NCBI GenBank assembly: GCA_903813345.2
Contig: CAIIXF020000002.1
Location: forward strand, 34,988,109 to 35,048,108
From: Owenia fusiformis
Lineage: Eukaryota; Annelida; Polychaeta; Sabellida; Oweniidae
Length of the DNA: 60,000 bases
Reading direction: 5' to 3'
Part shown: piece after piece, positions 47,201 to 59,958 of the stretch
Position numbering within the stretch: position 1 is the first letter of the stretch
Layout of the letters: each line of letters starts with the position of its first letter
Notes under the pieces: generated by a model
Seen by the model: only the letters and a program-made list of their open reading frames with translations
The model's database searches: none
Told to the model about the DNA's origin: nothing
Position numbers and translations under genes: made by a program

Positions 47201-48114
47201 TACTTAGAAAAATAGCGCTACGCCCATGTTAGTGCAATAAGCCTGTGCCCTCCTATAATTTGAGGTCTATTAGCCATGTTAATTTTCAAATTTTTTTCAG
47301 AATTAACACGGCAGAAAAGCATCAAAATATAAGAGGCTACAGACTTAATAAGCCAATTTAGAAGCAGTCCAAGATATACAAATGTCATTCATGTACAGTA
47401 TGAATACGTTTTTCCATATATATTATTGCACAATGATCTTTAGATTTCTTATTTTTTAGGGTCAACTGGTGATTATGAAGTAAATTCCAGTCGGAATGAC
47501 TGATGGACGGACTGACGGATGAAGGGCTTCGTTATATTTCTACCAAATTTTGTTCGTTGGGATAACAAGTGTATTGACAGAACAATTGGCCTCAAATTTG
47601 TGGACATTTGTTTCTGATCGCAGAAAAGTAATTTGAATCATTCCATTATAAAACCGAGCCAAGAAAAAACCAAACGTTGCGCATATTTCCCTGACTCGCG
47701 CCAGCGCTGAACACTGTATATAAAGTTTGGAACAAAAATAAATGACAGGTAGATTTTCTATGACCATTTCCTAACCATTGTTGTCTGAAAGCCCATAATT
47801 TCCAACATTGTCTAGATTTTCGCAACATGGTCCTGTGGAATTGGATAGTCTGGTCACTGACTAAATCCAAATCTGAAAGTCAGAGACATATATAACAATT
47901 TGGATAGAATTTCCAAATATTCACAAATTCGAATTTCACTAAATAAATCGTCCTTCTAGTTTGCATTACGCGGATAGTACTAATTGATCAAGGACGGGGG
48001 AAATGTTACTGAAGATCAAACAAGTTAAGTAAGCACATAAAGTGCAAACATGACTAAAAATCAACGAAATATGAAAAATGTTTCTGCCAACTCACCAGGT
48101 CTTGTATTCTCCAT
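44232..48114 (-). CDS. SRA1: SRA1 (steroid receptor RNA activator protein), six exons
   Basis: Exons are 48114-48096, 46547-46374, 46151-45820, 45508-45400, 45043-44973 and 44558-44232. Phases are 1, 1, 0, 1, 0 and all are GT-AG, giving 343 residues. Diagnostic segments are [11 protein letters not shown] near the N-terminus and the C-terminal helical-bundle signature LMMDYITE followed by [11 protein letters not shown] across the last junction. Between them are a proline-rich linker and [11 protein letters not shown]...FWKKDKL, matching the SRA1 domain. In vertebrates the gene yields both a coregulatory RNA and a protein (SRAP) acting in nuclear-receptor transcription and splicing. This version is longer than the human one (about 236 residues), chiefly through an expanded linker and an acidic Ser/Thr-rich tail after residue 250. 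The first coding exon contributes only six codons. The start lies 477 bases from the divergent gene at 48591. Confidence 0.93.
46815..46935. repeat. Diverged fragment of the 36325 MITE family
   Basis: GCGAAATTGTCAATTAAATTCCCGGGA here resembles the interior of the 36325-36725 element, in which the CGCGAAATTGCAAATTAAAT segment leads into CCCCGGGA. The termini are not preserved. It is in SRA1 intron 1. Confidence 0.5.
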
Positions 48115-48590
48115 TTTGTCCAAGTCACATGATCTACTTCCACCAATCACGTGGTACCAAATCTGCTTTAGGCGCTGGTTGATCTTTGCAAACTTCCTCC
48201 TTATAAATTTGTCAAATCATTTAAATATATTATAAGCTATAACAAACGTTTTATCAATGTTCAAACTTTTTAAAATATTTGAATTATAATTTAGTTAGTT
48301 TCCTACTTTTGGTAAACATCTTAAATCCAGGAATGTTTTTGAAATGTATCAACTTTAAAATGTGACAGGGGCTGGTTTTCTAAATAGAACAGCATGAATC
48401 TTGAGTCATCCAGCCATCCAGCCATCTAGTCAAAAAATATCACTGAAATTCAACCATCGTGTAAAGTATAACAATTCATAATGGATCTTACATCAAACTG
48501 ACAAACAGACATAAAAACAGACTTTTGAATATCATGGCCATATGTGTAAATACATAGATTATTATTTTCGTTCGGATACACGCAGTAATT

Positions 48591-50351
48591 ATGGATGTTT
48601 TAATTTGGGCCATGTTTACAGTTGGACTTTTTCAACAGGTTTCAGGATTGAATGGAAAGGTACAGGCTGGACCAGTTGGTAAGTAACTCTACACCTATAA
48701 AACCATTGTTGCATTAATATGTTCATTGTCTTTGCATACATAAGAAGTTTGTGTCATTTTACTTCGCAAAGCTGACTTTGTCAAGGCCATCAAATCAGAA
48801 AGACATCAGCCAGTCATCGACTGAGTCTGATCGAGTGACAAGTCTCGAGATGAGTGAAATCTATCAACTGGTCTCCGATAAGCATGTGTACATGTAATTT
48901 AGTTCTGTCAGACTCTCACATATGAATATTTGCAATCACTAATTTATATCTGGCAAACCTAGAGCAAAGGCAGGACTTGTATATCGATTGACTCCAGATT
49001 TACCTGTCAAACAATAAGTATAGCCTAACCTGTGACAAATACATATTGATCACACATTTCACATTCTTGGTCGACAGCGGATCCATTGGGTTTTGGCTAT
49101 TTATCATGATTTTTTGTCCTTTTTAATGTAAACTATAGAGATTGATTTTCAGATGGGTAGTAGCCTCTTCAAATTATTCAAGCACCCTCTAACTTGTTAA
49201 GGTAATTCCATATGTTTTGATGGCTTCCTAATTGGAGTTCTGTGCTTTTATTTCCAGAACATAAAAATCATTCTATATATTGTCTTTATCTTTCAGTTTT
49301 GCATGTAGAGTACATGAATGTACCTTGATAAACTTTACAAAAAATTTCAGGGGGGTTCACACTTGACAATTTTGGCCCAAAATCACTTGAATAATATGAT
49401 TCTAAAAAAGAATTCAGTGACTTACTAATTTAAATACAAAAAAATTTAGGGCATTGAATTTTTTCCTGATTTAGATGTCTAGAATATTAATTTACCTTCA
49501 ACTAACAATAGAGGTTTGTTTATGAATTTATTGTACAAATCTGTAAATTTTAGACCAAAGTATATAGAGTTATATGTTCCAGAAAATAAAATGAGCCATA
49601 GTATTAGTTACACTATCTGAACATACAGCATTACCTTAGCAAGACTGTAAAAATCTATTTCATGTCAATTTTGTGGTTGAATCCCCAAAGTTGCTGATAG
49701 CAGTGATTGGGTTGAGAATGTTATACAGGTAATTTGAACGAAACTGGAATAATCCTATATTATACATAAAAGTGTAGTTTCCCAAAAAGTAAATAAGTAT
49801 GTAACCATTCAAAAAATATCATATTCCAGAATACAATATTAAATCTTAACTTATCAGGTTTCCTTTAAACTGCAGTGAACTAGTGATTATATATGTTGTA
49901 CATGTATAATCCACCCTAATCTGTTAGATAATCTTGTACCCAACAGTCTGACCCCAGGCATGGGTGACATTTTTCCTAGAAGTTGATTTTCAATCTAAAA
50001 TAGGACAACTTTTCAAGTATTAATTATCAAAATATGAAAAATCACATGTTGTTGATCTGGCAAGTGTAAATATGAGTACTGTACATGTATATACATATAT
50101 ACATGTGTAATAAAATACATGTGCCTTGTAACTGTAACATGTTACATCTCTGCCCTAGATTTCCAACATGGTGTCTTGTCTGTTTGCCAGTACCTGTACA
50201 GTATTTATTTCAAACTACATTGAAACCTGTCCTGGTCATCATGATAAACCATGATATGTCATTTCTTCGCAGCCCTGAGATGTTTCAGGTGAAACAGAAA
50301 GATGCTATGAGTATCAGATTGGTCCTGGTCAACACTGCTGGACTGGCACAA
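48591..50351 (+). CDS. 5' exons of an unidentified signal-peptide protein (partial)
   Basis: Exon 1 (48591-48678) starts at ATG and encodes a convincing signal peptide (MDVLIWAMFTVGLFQQVSG), then GLNGKVQAGPV and a consensus GTAAGT donor in phase 1. Two downstream exons are possible: 50159-50189 (31 nt) and 50273-50351, the latter after a TTTCTTCGCAG acceptor and reading PEMFQVKQKDAMSIRLVLVNTAGLAQ. The three join in phase but the 31-nt exon is weakly supported. I do not recognise the family; a secreted or type I membrane protein is the most that can be said. No further exons were found to 60000, so the gene either has long introns or the later exons are mispredicted. Head-to-head spacing with SRA1 is 477 bases. 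Confidence 0.5.
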
Positions 50352-52248
50352 GTGTAAAAATTAAACTAAAAAGTGATCACATTAATTTTTTATCTGGTTT
50401 TCAAGCCAGAGAGATATTTGTAAAAATCAAGAAGTTTACAAAATACATATTTGAACATTATTAAAATAGAAGTTTTAATGAGGAGAACTTGAAGTAAATA
50501 AAAAATATATGGATCATTATTGAACAAGTATGGTTAGGGCGTATAACTTCATCATTGAACTAGATTCTAGAATTCCAGAGTTAAGTTATATTTACCTGTA
50601 CTTTAGTCTTATAACTATACCAAGTACCTCTTTCAACAGTGTTATTTGTGATAAAAATGTCCTGCCGGGTGTAATATTGATTTGACCTATCAACTAAGGT
50701 AAGTTTGGAGTTGATAGGTTATTAATTTTCTAATATTCAAGTGTCACTCACATGCAGACTAGATTTATTAGTACACTGTACAGTGATACATCATCAGCCA
50801 AGCACTTAGATTTGCCATTCAGGTTATTCTGCTCAAACAGGCCTTGAAACTAACAGAGACTGTCAATAGCACTTATTAACTTTTGAGAGAGACAAATGAA
50901 TAGACAATGTTAATGAGAGAGACAAATGAATGTTAAGCTGATCAGACAATAGGAGCTGTCATGGCATTTGATGGGAGTTTGGATATATGAAATGAGTCAC
51001 AAAAATGCAACAACTGTTAATTGTAATATAATAAATTCTGATTAGATATCTGTTGATTTAATGACCAAATTTCATTGAGTCAAGGCTACATCAAAGAATT
51101 ATATTTGATTCAAAGAGTTTAGACCTTGAGACATTCATACTATAGAAAATAGTGTTCAATGAGAATTGAGAAAATGGTAATAAGCCATTATAATCTTATT
51201 AATAATTAAGAATGTTACAGACAGAGATGTGTTTTTACTGGTTTAACATTAGTCATTTAACATTACTGGTTTAACATTACTGGTTTAACTGTACCCCATA
51301 CTCCTGCTGTGAGGGAATACCCGTTTTTGAGGGTAAAAAGGGAATATTTGCTTTCCAACCAACAACTATAAAAAAGCATTAAATTCCAGTATTATTATTT
51401 CATATGATTTAATATTAATAGCATTAGTACTTTGCTATGATTGATGTTGTTTATCAAATGCAATGTTTACCTCAATAGAATGTAGGTGTTGTTGACATGG
51501 TAACATTAGGCCAAACTTATTATTAAAGATTTATATGGGAATATAATTATTCTTGAAGATTAAATCAAACTACTATTTCCATATACCTAATGATTAAGTA
51601 ATTTGCCCATTCCTTCGTTCTTCACGTGTTATGACAAAGTGTTGGTGTATATGGTCGCAATGACCTCAGTTATTATATGTAGGGATGTTTATATAGATTA
51701 AATGATTGGTAATATTACTTTTTTATTTTCCCGTAAAGCTTGTTGACTGGTAACTCTGATTATGCTATGTCATGACTTTAAACTACATGTATATGTATTA
51801 TCCTTCTTATTTATGACTTTAAACTTAGTGAGTGTGCATGAGAATTTTTATGATATACAAATGTACCACATGAAACAAACAAATATTATTTCATGATCTT
51901 AAATTAAAGTGTTGATTTGAACCATATGTTTCATATATAAAAATATCATATCTTTGCAACTGATTTATTTGTTTTCTTGAACCAGAAACAATTGGAACAA
52001 TGCATATATTCTATTCTGCATGTATTAAGAAATGTGATAAACAATCTACAATAGAAGGAATTCACCAGAAAATGTCATTTCTCTTTTTGTTCTATTTTTC
52101 AAAGGTTCTCAGCATCTGTTTATAGTTATGTGTGAGATAATGCATGGATGTCTATTGATAATTCCTATTTTCTTGAGGAAGATCTCTCTGGGAAGAAATA
52201 TATCACTTAATTACATTAAATTTAAATGCCAATCCTAGAGTACATCAC

Positions 52249-52640
52249 ACAGTGATCTCCCCAGGATTTTTTTCATAGCAGGGGGGATTTTTTTCGCACC
52301 AATCAAATAAACACACCAAATCTCATTTAGAAAACCTTTATCTAAGAATAATTCATGATAATATTATTGTAGTGTTCATTGTTCAGTTTCCTTAAAGCCT
52401 CCTGTCCCTGTATCTTCTGGGGTTCATGTCACCCCATGCTGCCTTAAAATCAAAGACTTCTTCCCTTGGCCTGTTTATGATTATATTGAGGACCCTGGGC
52501 GGGTGAAGCAAGCAGGGGGGGGGGACAAGGGGGTGAAGCAACAAGGGGGGAACAAGTGAAGCAAGCAGGGGGGAACAGGGTGGGGTAAATTGAGTGAGCA
52601 GGGAGAGCGCCAAGCAATTAGAATCTGGGGAGCACCCACT
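52249..52640 (-). repeat. Dispersed repeat with a G-rich core
   Basis: It opens with CAGTGATCTCCCCAG, as does the repeat at 15838. It contains GGGGAGCACCCACTT near its right side, comparable to GCACCCACTT words there. Between them is a G-run cluster (52514-52586) with at least five runs of four or more G. Confidence 0.5.
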
Positions 52641-53504
52641 TTTTGCTATTGGCAATGAAATAGATTGCCTATTAGGCAACATACTGAATGTCAATATGTT
52701 AAGTTGTGGCAATCAAATAGTTAACCTTAGAAGTGAACCCTGCCATCATAACATTGAATCTAGTTAAATGTTAATGTTGTTTTTAGATGCACCTAGAGTG
52801 TATCACATCACATGGTCATAATAAGACTGAGTACCATATGTCAGGTACAGCTGATTACTTTGTGACATGCAACCTCATACAAAATACAGTAGAACATACG
52901 TAAAAATAGACTAGTCTAGTAAAAACTACCCTCTGCCTAGTATAGACTATATTACAGTTAAGCAGCCCCACCCACACTACTGGTGCCTGTGACTGCCTGG
53001 ATCATAAGCATTTCAAACCTACTCTGCTAACCTATTCTCGACCAATCAGTGAGCTTGAAGGAACACATGCTAAATGCATGCTCTTGCGATGTGTTGATGT
53101 CGGAGGAAATGACCAGTCATCCATATTTCAATGACAAACTCTGATTGGCTTGGTGAGTTCAGAGAATTATTGTGAACTGAAAGAGAGAAGATGAAACTAA
53201 GTTGAATGAATTCAAAGGGTAGTATACAAATAGAATACCTTTGACACACGTTGTATAAATATACAGTTAAACATGTAAAGTTGAAATCTTTATGTGAGTA
53301 AGTGAAACACCAGCCAATTATAAGTAGAACAATGCTACCTTTAACTAAATGTAACATGAACCTGTCTTATTGGTACAGCTTGAAGTAGAAAACCATTCTG
53401 AGGTAATAAAGGTGTTCAACTTGCATATGGTTTCACTGTACAGTATATTTATATAATGAGCACTTTGATATGCTGGCACAACTCTATAATGAACACCTCT
53501 TTGA

Positions 53505-54050
53505 TTATCCCGTTCCCGGACTATAGTCCTGCACTGAGCGCATTCATTTGCCTGTACGATTACAACTTGGGAGAATTATCTACGCCCCTTACACTTAAGA
53601 TACCTACCTCAATGCATTATAGAACTCAAGATGTAACTTCTAATATATTGGAACCGCCGATTGTCTGGGTATATCGGCAGAACGGGAACATTTTCTCTTT
53701 TTCATCGAGAGAGATTCCATCACTTTTCAAAATGGCGGTTGGATTTAAAATGGGAATCCCCCGTTTGGCTGTCCCGGATGTAGCCCGGAAGTACCAATAT
53801 GGAGGAATTTGACGGTTGAAATAAGTTAAATGTTACACGCAAATATTGCGATCAAAAACGAAAATGTCTTCGTTCTGCCGATAAACCCAGACAATTGTGG
53901 ATTCAACTACACGAAAAGAATGCTAAATTACCAAGGAATCTATTGAAGTAGGTATCTGAAGTGTAAGATCAGTAAAAAATTCTCCCATGTTGTAATCGCA
54001 CAGGCAAAAGATTGAGATGTTCACAGGACCATAGTCCGGGAACGGGATAA
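53505..54050. mobile_element. Foldback element with 8-bp target duplication
   Basis: The ends TTATCCCGTTCCCGGACTAT and complement are flanked by CTCTTTGA at 53497-53504 and 54051-54058. Arms of about 200 bp pair, including CAGACAATTG/CCGATTGTCTG-type blocks near the centre. The 8-bp duplication points to a hAT-like mechanism. A 118-codon open frame on the plus strand crosses the left arm and is not taken as a gene. Confidence 0.85.
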
Positions 54051-54264
54051 CTCTTTGACAGTTACTGCCATTGATGGTCTCACAATGGAAAAGCAGTGTT
54101 CTCTCTAGGTTTTAAATGAATGAACACATGCCATTATATAACATAATGTTATAACAGCATTACAAAAACAATATATCTGGGATTTGAGAAGATTTTGTTG
54201 ATATGTAATAAATTAATATTACATATATGTTTTCCTCCTACACATAATTCTGATTGTTATTTAA

Positions 54265-54961
54265 CCTTTAGCAGACCACCGGCGACCGCGTCCGCCCATT
54301 CAAAACTACCCCCAGAATCCACCGGCGGATCCGGACGACACAAATCTAACTTTTGAAAACTTTACTTTTTCCCGCCGTTCTTATGATCCAATTAGATTGC
54401 CCGATTTATTCAGTTCTTAGTAGGTGACTTCCTGTTGACCTAGAAATGGCGATGTTTCGAAAAATATTTCTCAATTCAACAATTCAACAGTGTTTAAGTC
54501 GTTTTTAGTGAACAAATCATACAAAATGACGGCCAAATACGATCACAACGAAAATGCGGAGGAAATGGATTGCGATTTCGAGCTCTTTAGGCTCTTGGAA
54601 GCCGATAATGGTCATCGAAAATAGAAACTAGAATATTTTCTGAACTGAAAAGAAGAACATTCGATCTCTGCAAATTCAGTTTTGGATTCTGACCAGACGT
54701 TGAATCTCCCGAGGGGCGAAACGGCGGATTCTGGAGGAGTATTCATGGTATATTCAAGCCCAGTCGTGTTTATGTACGAAAAAAATTCATGAGAACATTT
54801 TTCTCATGAGCCACGCTAGTGTATCTTCCCTTTGTGAAAATTTTATCCAGATTCATTCAGTAGTTATTGAGATATTAATTATTTAGTCCAGGCATATCAT
54901 TTTTGAAAAATAAGTCAGATGCGTGGGATATATTTGCTGAAATAAGTCGGAGTGCAGAAGG
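54265..54961 (+). mobile_element. piggyBac-like deletion derivative
   Basis: It is flanked by TTAA at 54261-54264 and 54962-54965, with ends CCTTTAGCAGA and TGCAGAAGG. A 32-codon frame at 54526-54624 begins MTAKYDHNENAEEMDCDFEL, resembling the short acidic N-terminus of piggyBac transposases; it then stops. The catalytic part is absent, so the copy is internally deleted. Confidence 0.62.
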
Positions 54962-56430
54962 TTAATGATGAACAAATGCATGTAAGCTGTCATGATACAA
55001 ACACATAGGTCAGGTGTGAGCTTGATTAGATTATCTATGTTATAATGTATCATAGTGATAACTGAATAGTTTTATCTATAATTGCAAGTGCGAACACTTC
55101 AACACAATGATTGTCTATTCTCTTGCTTTGTGAGTTGCAATGCATAATAATATAGTCTCTTCTCATCAAACAAGTGTGCCATTCAGTAAAACCATTGTAT
55201 GAGAACACCCCCTCCCTCTCCCACTTATTCTCAAACTTGCTGCATTCGTGTTTTTTCTATGTTACCAATTACTTGAATGTGAATGCTTCAACTCTCAATC
55301 TGATTTAGGTTATTCATTATGTCTTTCTGTTATTACTGATAAATCCTACAAGGATGATTGCTATTTGTTCACAATTGTTAGGAAATGTGTTTTCACAGCA
55401 CATAAAGTATGCAAACATGAAACAGATTTATTTATTACAAAATCATGCTATGTTAATTGTTATAGATTGATATTTTTGCATATGGCATATGTACCAACAT
55501 GTAATTAATAATGTTACCATTACCAGCATAAAACGTTTTCCTGTTTCCTGTTTCTAGCTTTTATCTTGAAAGTTTATTTAAGTACATTAACTGAAATCAA
55601 TTTACCTAAATAGAGTCAGTCAAAAGTGCCAGTAGTTTCATAATCTCAACTTGAATTACCCCCCCCCTCATTTTTTTAATTCATAATGGTATGTACATAA
55701 TTATGTATCTTATAGAATCAATGGACTTTAACATAAATCCTCTTTTTCCTCTTTTAAGGCTTGAAAATATAATTGGGTATAACTTAATAAATCACCTTTT
55801 AAAATTGAAAAGTTGCACTTCAATTAAGAACTTGTTGTGTTGGTTTTAAGTGTTTTTCAAACTTTGGTTATTCTATGAACAAGTGTTTTTCAAGCTTAAC
55901 TATTTCCGAAAAGAAGGTTGTACCGAAGTCTATAATTTGAGTCATTATTAATTAAAACATTTTGATTAATTTAGTATCTAAATAACGCAGATGCGAGTAG
56001 GTAGTTACCAGATTCACCACCAGATGGCTCGTTTGAGTCAGATAGCATGGCGGGTATGGTAGAACTTAAATTACATCTATTTGCGTGGTTCAATTTTCAT
56101 ATAACCCTTATGTATATAATAGTTATGCAAATTAAAATATGTCCAGTAAAAGAAAATGTTATTTGTCCAATACAAGATAAGATAATTCATTTTTTGTGAT
56201 TTTGTAACATGGGCTCTATGGGGAATCCACCCGAACAAAAATTAAATTTTCAAAGTTGATAGATTTTCGAAACCATATTTCTAGATGTACTTTTACATGC
56301 AGATTTCAAATATGACATCACTTTGACTGAATTTTGAATATTTAATGACGTAAATCAAGATTATTTCTACTCGCATCTAGTCTATTATAAACACTCAGTG
56401 GCAGCCTTTTGAATAGTATATTGTTAGCAG

Positions 56431-56545
56431 TTATGTCCCTATCATTGAATATATGCCTAAGGTCTGTCACCAATATAGCCCGAGCTTGCGAGGGTTATAT
56501 TACGACAGACCGAAGGCATATATTCAATGATACGGACATAACTAT
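56431..56545. repeat. Long hairpin (palindrome)
   Basis: CATTGAATATATGCCTAAGG with GTCTGTC at the left pairs with GACAGAC and CGAAGGCATATATTCAATG at the right, around a 35-bp loop that itself contains a CCCGAGCTTGCGAGGG hairpin. It may be part of a larger foldback, since GGCGGCTATA and TATAGCCGACC follow near 56690. Confidence 0.75.
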
Positions 56546-58227
56546 TGTATTACATACTTTTATATCATGGCTACGTTATATCAATGACGCCACGTGTCTG
56601 TGTGCTAGTGAAATTAGGAAGAAATGAAACATGACGTCCCGATGACGTCATAAGATTGTCATGGTAAAAGGTTTGGCGGCTATACAGGAATATATAGCCG
56701 ACCTTCAGCTCCATTGACTTCAATACAAATGCTTCGCTGGGTATGTAATACCATAAGATATAGTATATTTACAATCCAATATTATATTTACAATATATGT
56801 TTTCAATATTTTAACATGTGAATAACAAAGTCTGCTAACCATATAGACCTCATTATTAATTGTATCACCGTCTCTATAGTTTCACTTAATGATTGATTGT
56901 TTAGTATATGTAGTCTGCCTCAGAATATAATATCATATTTTTTTATGTTTTAGAATAAGAAATATTTCTATAAACAATGAAATTATGAAAATAGGCTTGT
57001 TTTGTGCTCAAAATTATTTATAAATTCAAGAATATCTGACTCTTATTTCTAAAAACTGTTGGAAACCTTTTTAAATAGCAAAATATGAATATGATTTTGA
57101 GCAAGGGTTGAACACCTCTGCCATGTACCTGGTTTACCAAATAAACATCCATAGGAAATGTTACATATGCTGAACTTAGAATGTATCTATCAGTCTCTAT
57201 ATGACTGATAGATTATTTGTCAAACTTAGCAAAAATGTCATATTTAGCTAACCATTTAGTTTACTTTTGACATTACATCGTCTTCTCAGAAGCCATGATA
57301 AAATTCTTTGGTGATTGTTAACAGACCCCACTAAGTTCTCCAAGTTCAAGGTTTAATTAAGGATAGATACCTTGGCAACTTAATGTGTTCTTTTTGCTTG
57401 GAGAGCAGCTCAATCTAAAACCAAAACATGACAATATGGTAATATGATACTCTACTTAATTAATCTATTTTCACCTTGGAATTAACAAGGTTATCAAACC
57501 CTGGGATAAATAACATTAAAGTGGTCCAGCTTCTCTGTTCTTGGAATAAAAGTGGTTGTTCTTAGAATAAAGCAGTAATTGCCCAAATAGGACATATCCC
57601 AGAGGTGTAGCATGGAAGTTGTTTTACAGTGATTTTCCTTATATAACTAATAAAACCTAATAGATGTATTTGGCAAGGAGTGCAACCACCTGTATAGAAG
57701 TATTTCTTAGGAGCATGAATATGTTAATGATCAGAATGATGGAAAATGCAGGACAGGGAACAGGAATATTTAAGTCAGTAAGTCTATAAATGTGGTTTTG
57801 TGAAGCACAAGGGATAAATGAGGAAAAACTAAAACATTTTACTCTCCAGTATTAAGAGTATAACCAGTCATAACAGTACTCCTAATAAAAATAAATCCCC
57901 AAGATCCCAAATATTTGCTCTTATACACAAAGAAACCATACATAATACCCTTTCACCCATTTTTCAGGAACTATAATTGTAATATACAAACACAAGACAA
58001 TGGAATATTTCTTTCATTCTGAAATTATTACAATACCTGAACAATAAATATGTATATGATTTAGTATTTATACAAGATATTACACCTCTATTAAATGGAT
58101 CATCTCTGTAAAAGAACATCTCCCAATTAAAACACTTTTTGAAGTACATTTTGACCTTCCACCTTTACAGGTTTTACTGTAGTTCCTCTTTTGAGGTGTT
58201 CATTTTAGGGAGTTCAGTGTACATATG

Positions 58228-58399
58228 CAGTAAAACCTGATAACAGTAAACACTTATGGACCCAAAAGATTTGTTCACTGTAAGGAGGTATTCACTACAG
58301 CAGAAGTCAGTTGAGAATATGCTGAGAAGACTCAGAGTGGGTGTTCACTTGATACAGGTGTTCACTAGAGAGATGTATTCACTAAGACAGGTTTAACTG
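58228..58399. mobile_element. Second CAGTAAAACCTG-ended MITE
   Basis: Ends are CAGTAAAACCTG and CAGGTTTAACTG. The interior repeats TTCACT words, parallel to the TTCCACT words in the copy at 35776. A separate inverted end, ACAGGTTTTACTGTA, lies just upstream near 58168. Confidence 0.6.
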
Positions 58400-59910
58400 T
58401 ATATGTAAAGGTGTTACTACATCTATAATTTACTTAATTCAAAAAACAAGATGCTAATTCTTGTATCAGTAGCAAAACCTAGGCAACATATTATACTGAG
58501 AGCATTTACTTATTACAACGGTCCTGTCTGGTTGATGTATTTGGTCATTTGTTTACCCCTACCTATGTGGTATATTTAATGCTGATATCCTGCCAACCCT
58601 GTACAATTCACAACATAAAGCATTTATTGTTTCCTCCCGGGTGTTTCTGCAGCTCCATGTATTTTAAGTTAAAACTTGTTAGTAAAGTAATATTACTTGG
58701 AGTAGCTAATCTGATACTGATTTCATCACATGAACAAGTAGACTGTGATTCTAGATTTTTAGACTTTGACATAGACGAGTGGTGCAAGTGCAAGTCCTGG
58801 GAAAAGATGGAGTCTACTTGACTATGAAAAATTGACCGGAAGTCAATGAAAGACATGTTTTTTGATGTCATTATTTTTGACTTGTCATACTGTTCCTATT
58901 AGATCTAAAGGCTTTTTTAATCACAAGGTATTTTTGTATAAGGCCCACTTTCAGGCCAAACATTCAGGCCAAAGCCTTTGATACTGTAGGGCTAGACAAG
59001 CATGATATATAATTTAGAATTGACAAAATGAAGTTCTTGCAAAGGTAAAAGGTTATATTATCTGAAATAATAACAAGAGATAATAAAGATGTATTTGTTG
59101 ATTTCACTTATTAAACTCTCTATGTGGGAGAATGCGTAGATATTGATCTTAATGAACGAATCTAATTCAATTTCCAGGATGTTATTTTCATGCATATTAA
59201 TTAATAAACCTTGAGTTGGGATTTGCAGAAGCAGTTCATTTGTCCATTTTTATGCTTAGGAGAAAACTTGCGATTCGATAAAAATTTGTTTTGTAGGATG
59301 TATAACTCCATAGAGTTGCTATGATTCTAGTAATACTTGTAATACTTGTTGAGATTCCAAGAACTTTGTTTCATTTTCACTTACCTTGAATCCCAACTAC
59401 AATTGCTGAACTGTTGATGCTGATCAGATCATAAGAATCTCAAATGAAGCTTTAATGTTCTTAAATGGGAGTTTGAATGTAAAATATCAGTTACTTCTCA
59501 GCAGAAATGTATAGATAAGTTATTCCCACCCACATACTGATTATTTCGTAATAGACTAGATCGAAGACTAGATTAATGAAGGTAAAATGGAATCATTAGT
59601 CTTTATGAAGTGTAATTTTTACTATGACTCCTAGATATCATAATTGGCTGTGATAGGCAATTGCTTTATAGTGATACTAGATGTGTTTCACGCTTGACTT
59701 AAAGTGTTACTGTCACACTTAATCAAGTAAAAGTAATAGATTAAACTTAAAAGTCAAACCAACCAATAATCGCCAACACTTGCATTCAATGTAAGTTATA
59801 ACATATTATTATATACCCAATATGTAACACTAATCCTGATTGGTCAATACCTAGTCACGTGTTCCGAAATAGATTGACTATTTCCCTCGGAAAGTTATAT
59901 TCCCTCAAAT

Positions 59911-59958
59911 GTGACGTCAGCGGGAATATACATTTGAACTATTGCCCGCTGACGTCAC
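59911..59958. repeat. CRE-containing perfect hairpin at the right edge
   Basis: GTGACGTCAGCGGG at 59911-59924 and its complement at 59945-59958 are perfect 14-bp arms around 20 bases. Flanking CTATTTCCCTCGG and CTATTACCCTTGG words suggest it is the core of a larger foldback cut by the window edge. Each arm contains TGACGTCA. Confidence 0.7.

Noticed and set aside
50085-50357. Whole 90-codon frame as one exon, with a SID1-like PVLV segment
   Set aside because: The PVLV resemblance is too short. A good acceptor at 50271-50272 makes the upstream part of the frame intron.
53456-53812. 118-codon plus-strand frame
   Set aside because: Runs from flanking DNA into the left arm of the 53505-54050 foldback, so it is chance coding in an element.
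56017-56032. CCACCAGATGGCTC as a CTCF site
   Set aside because: Only part of the core consensus fits and a single match of this length is expected by chance.
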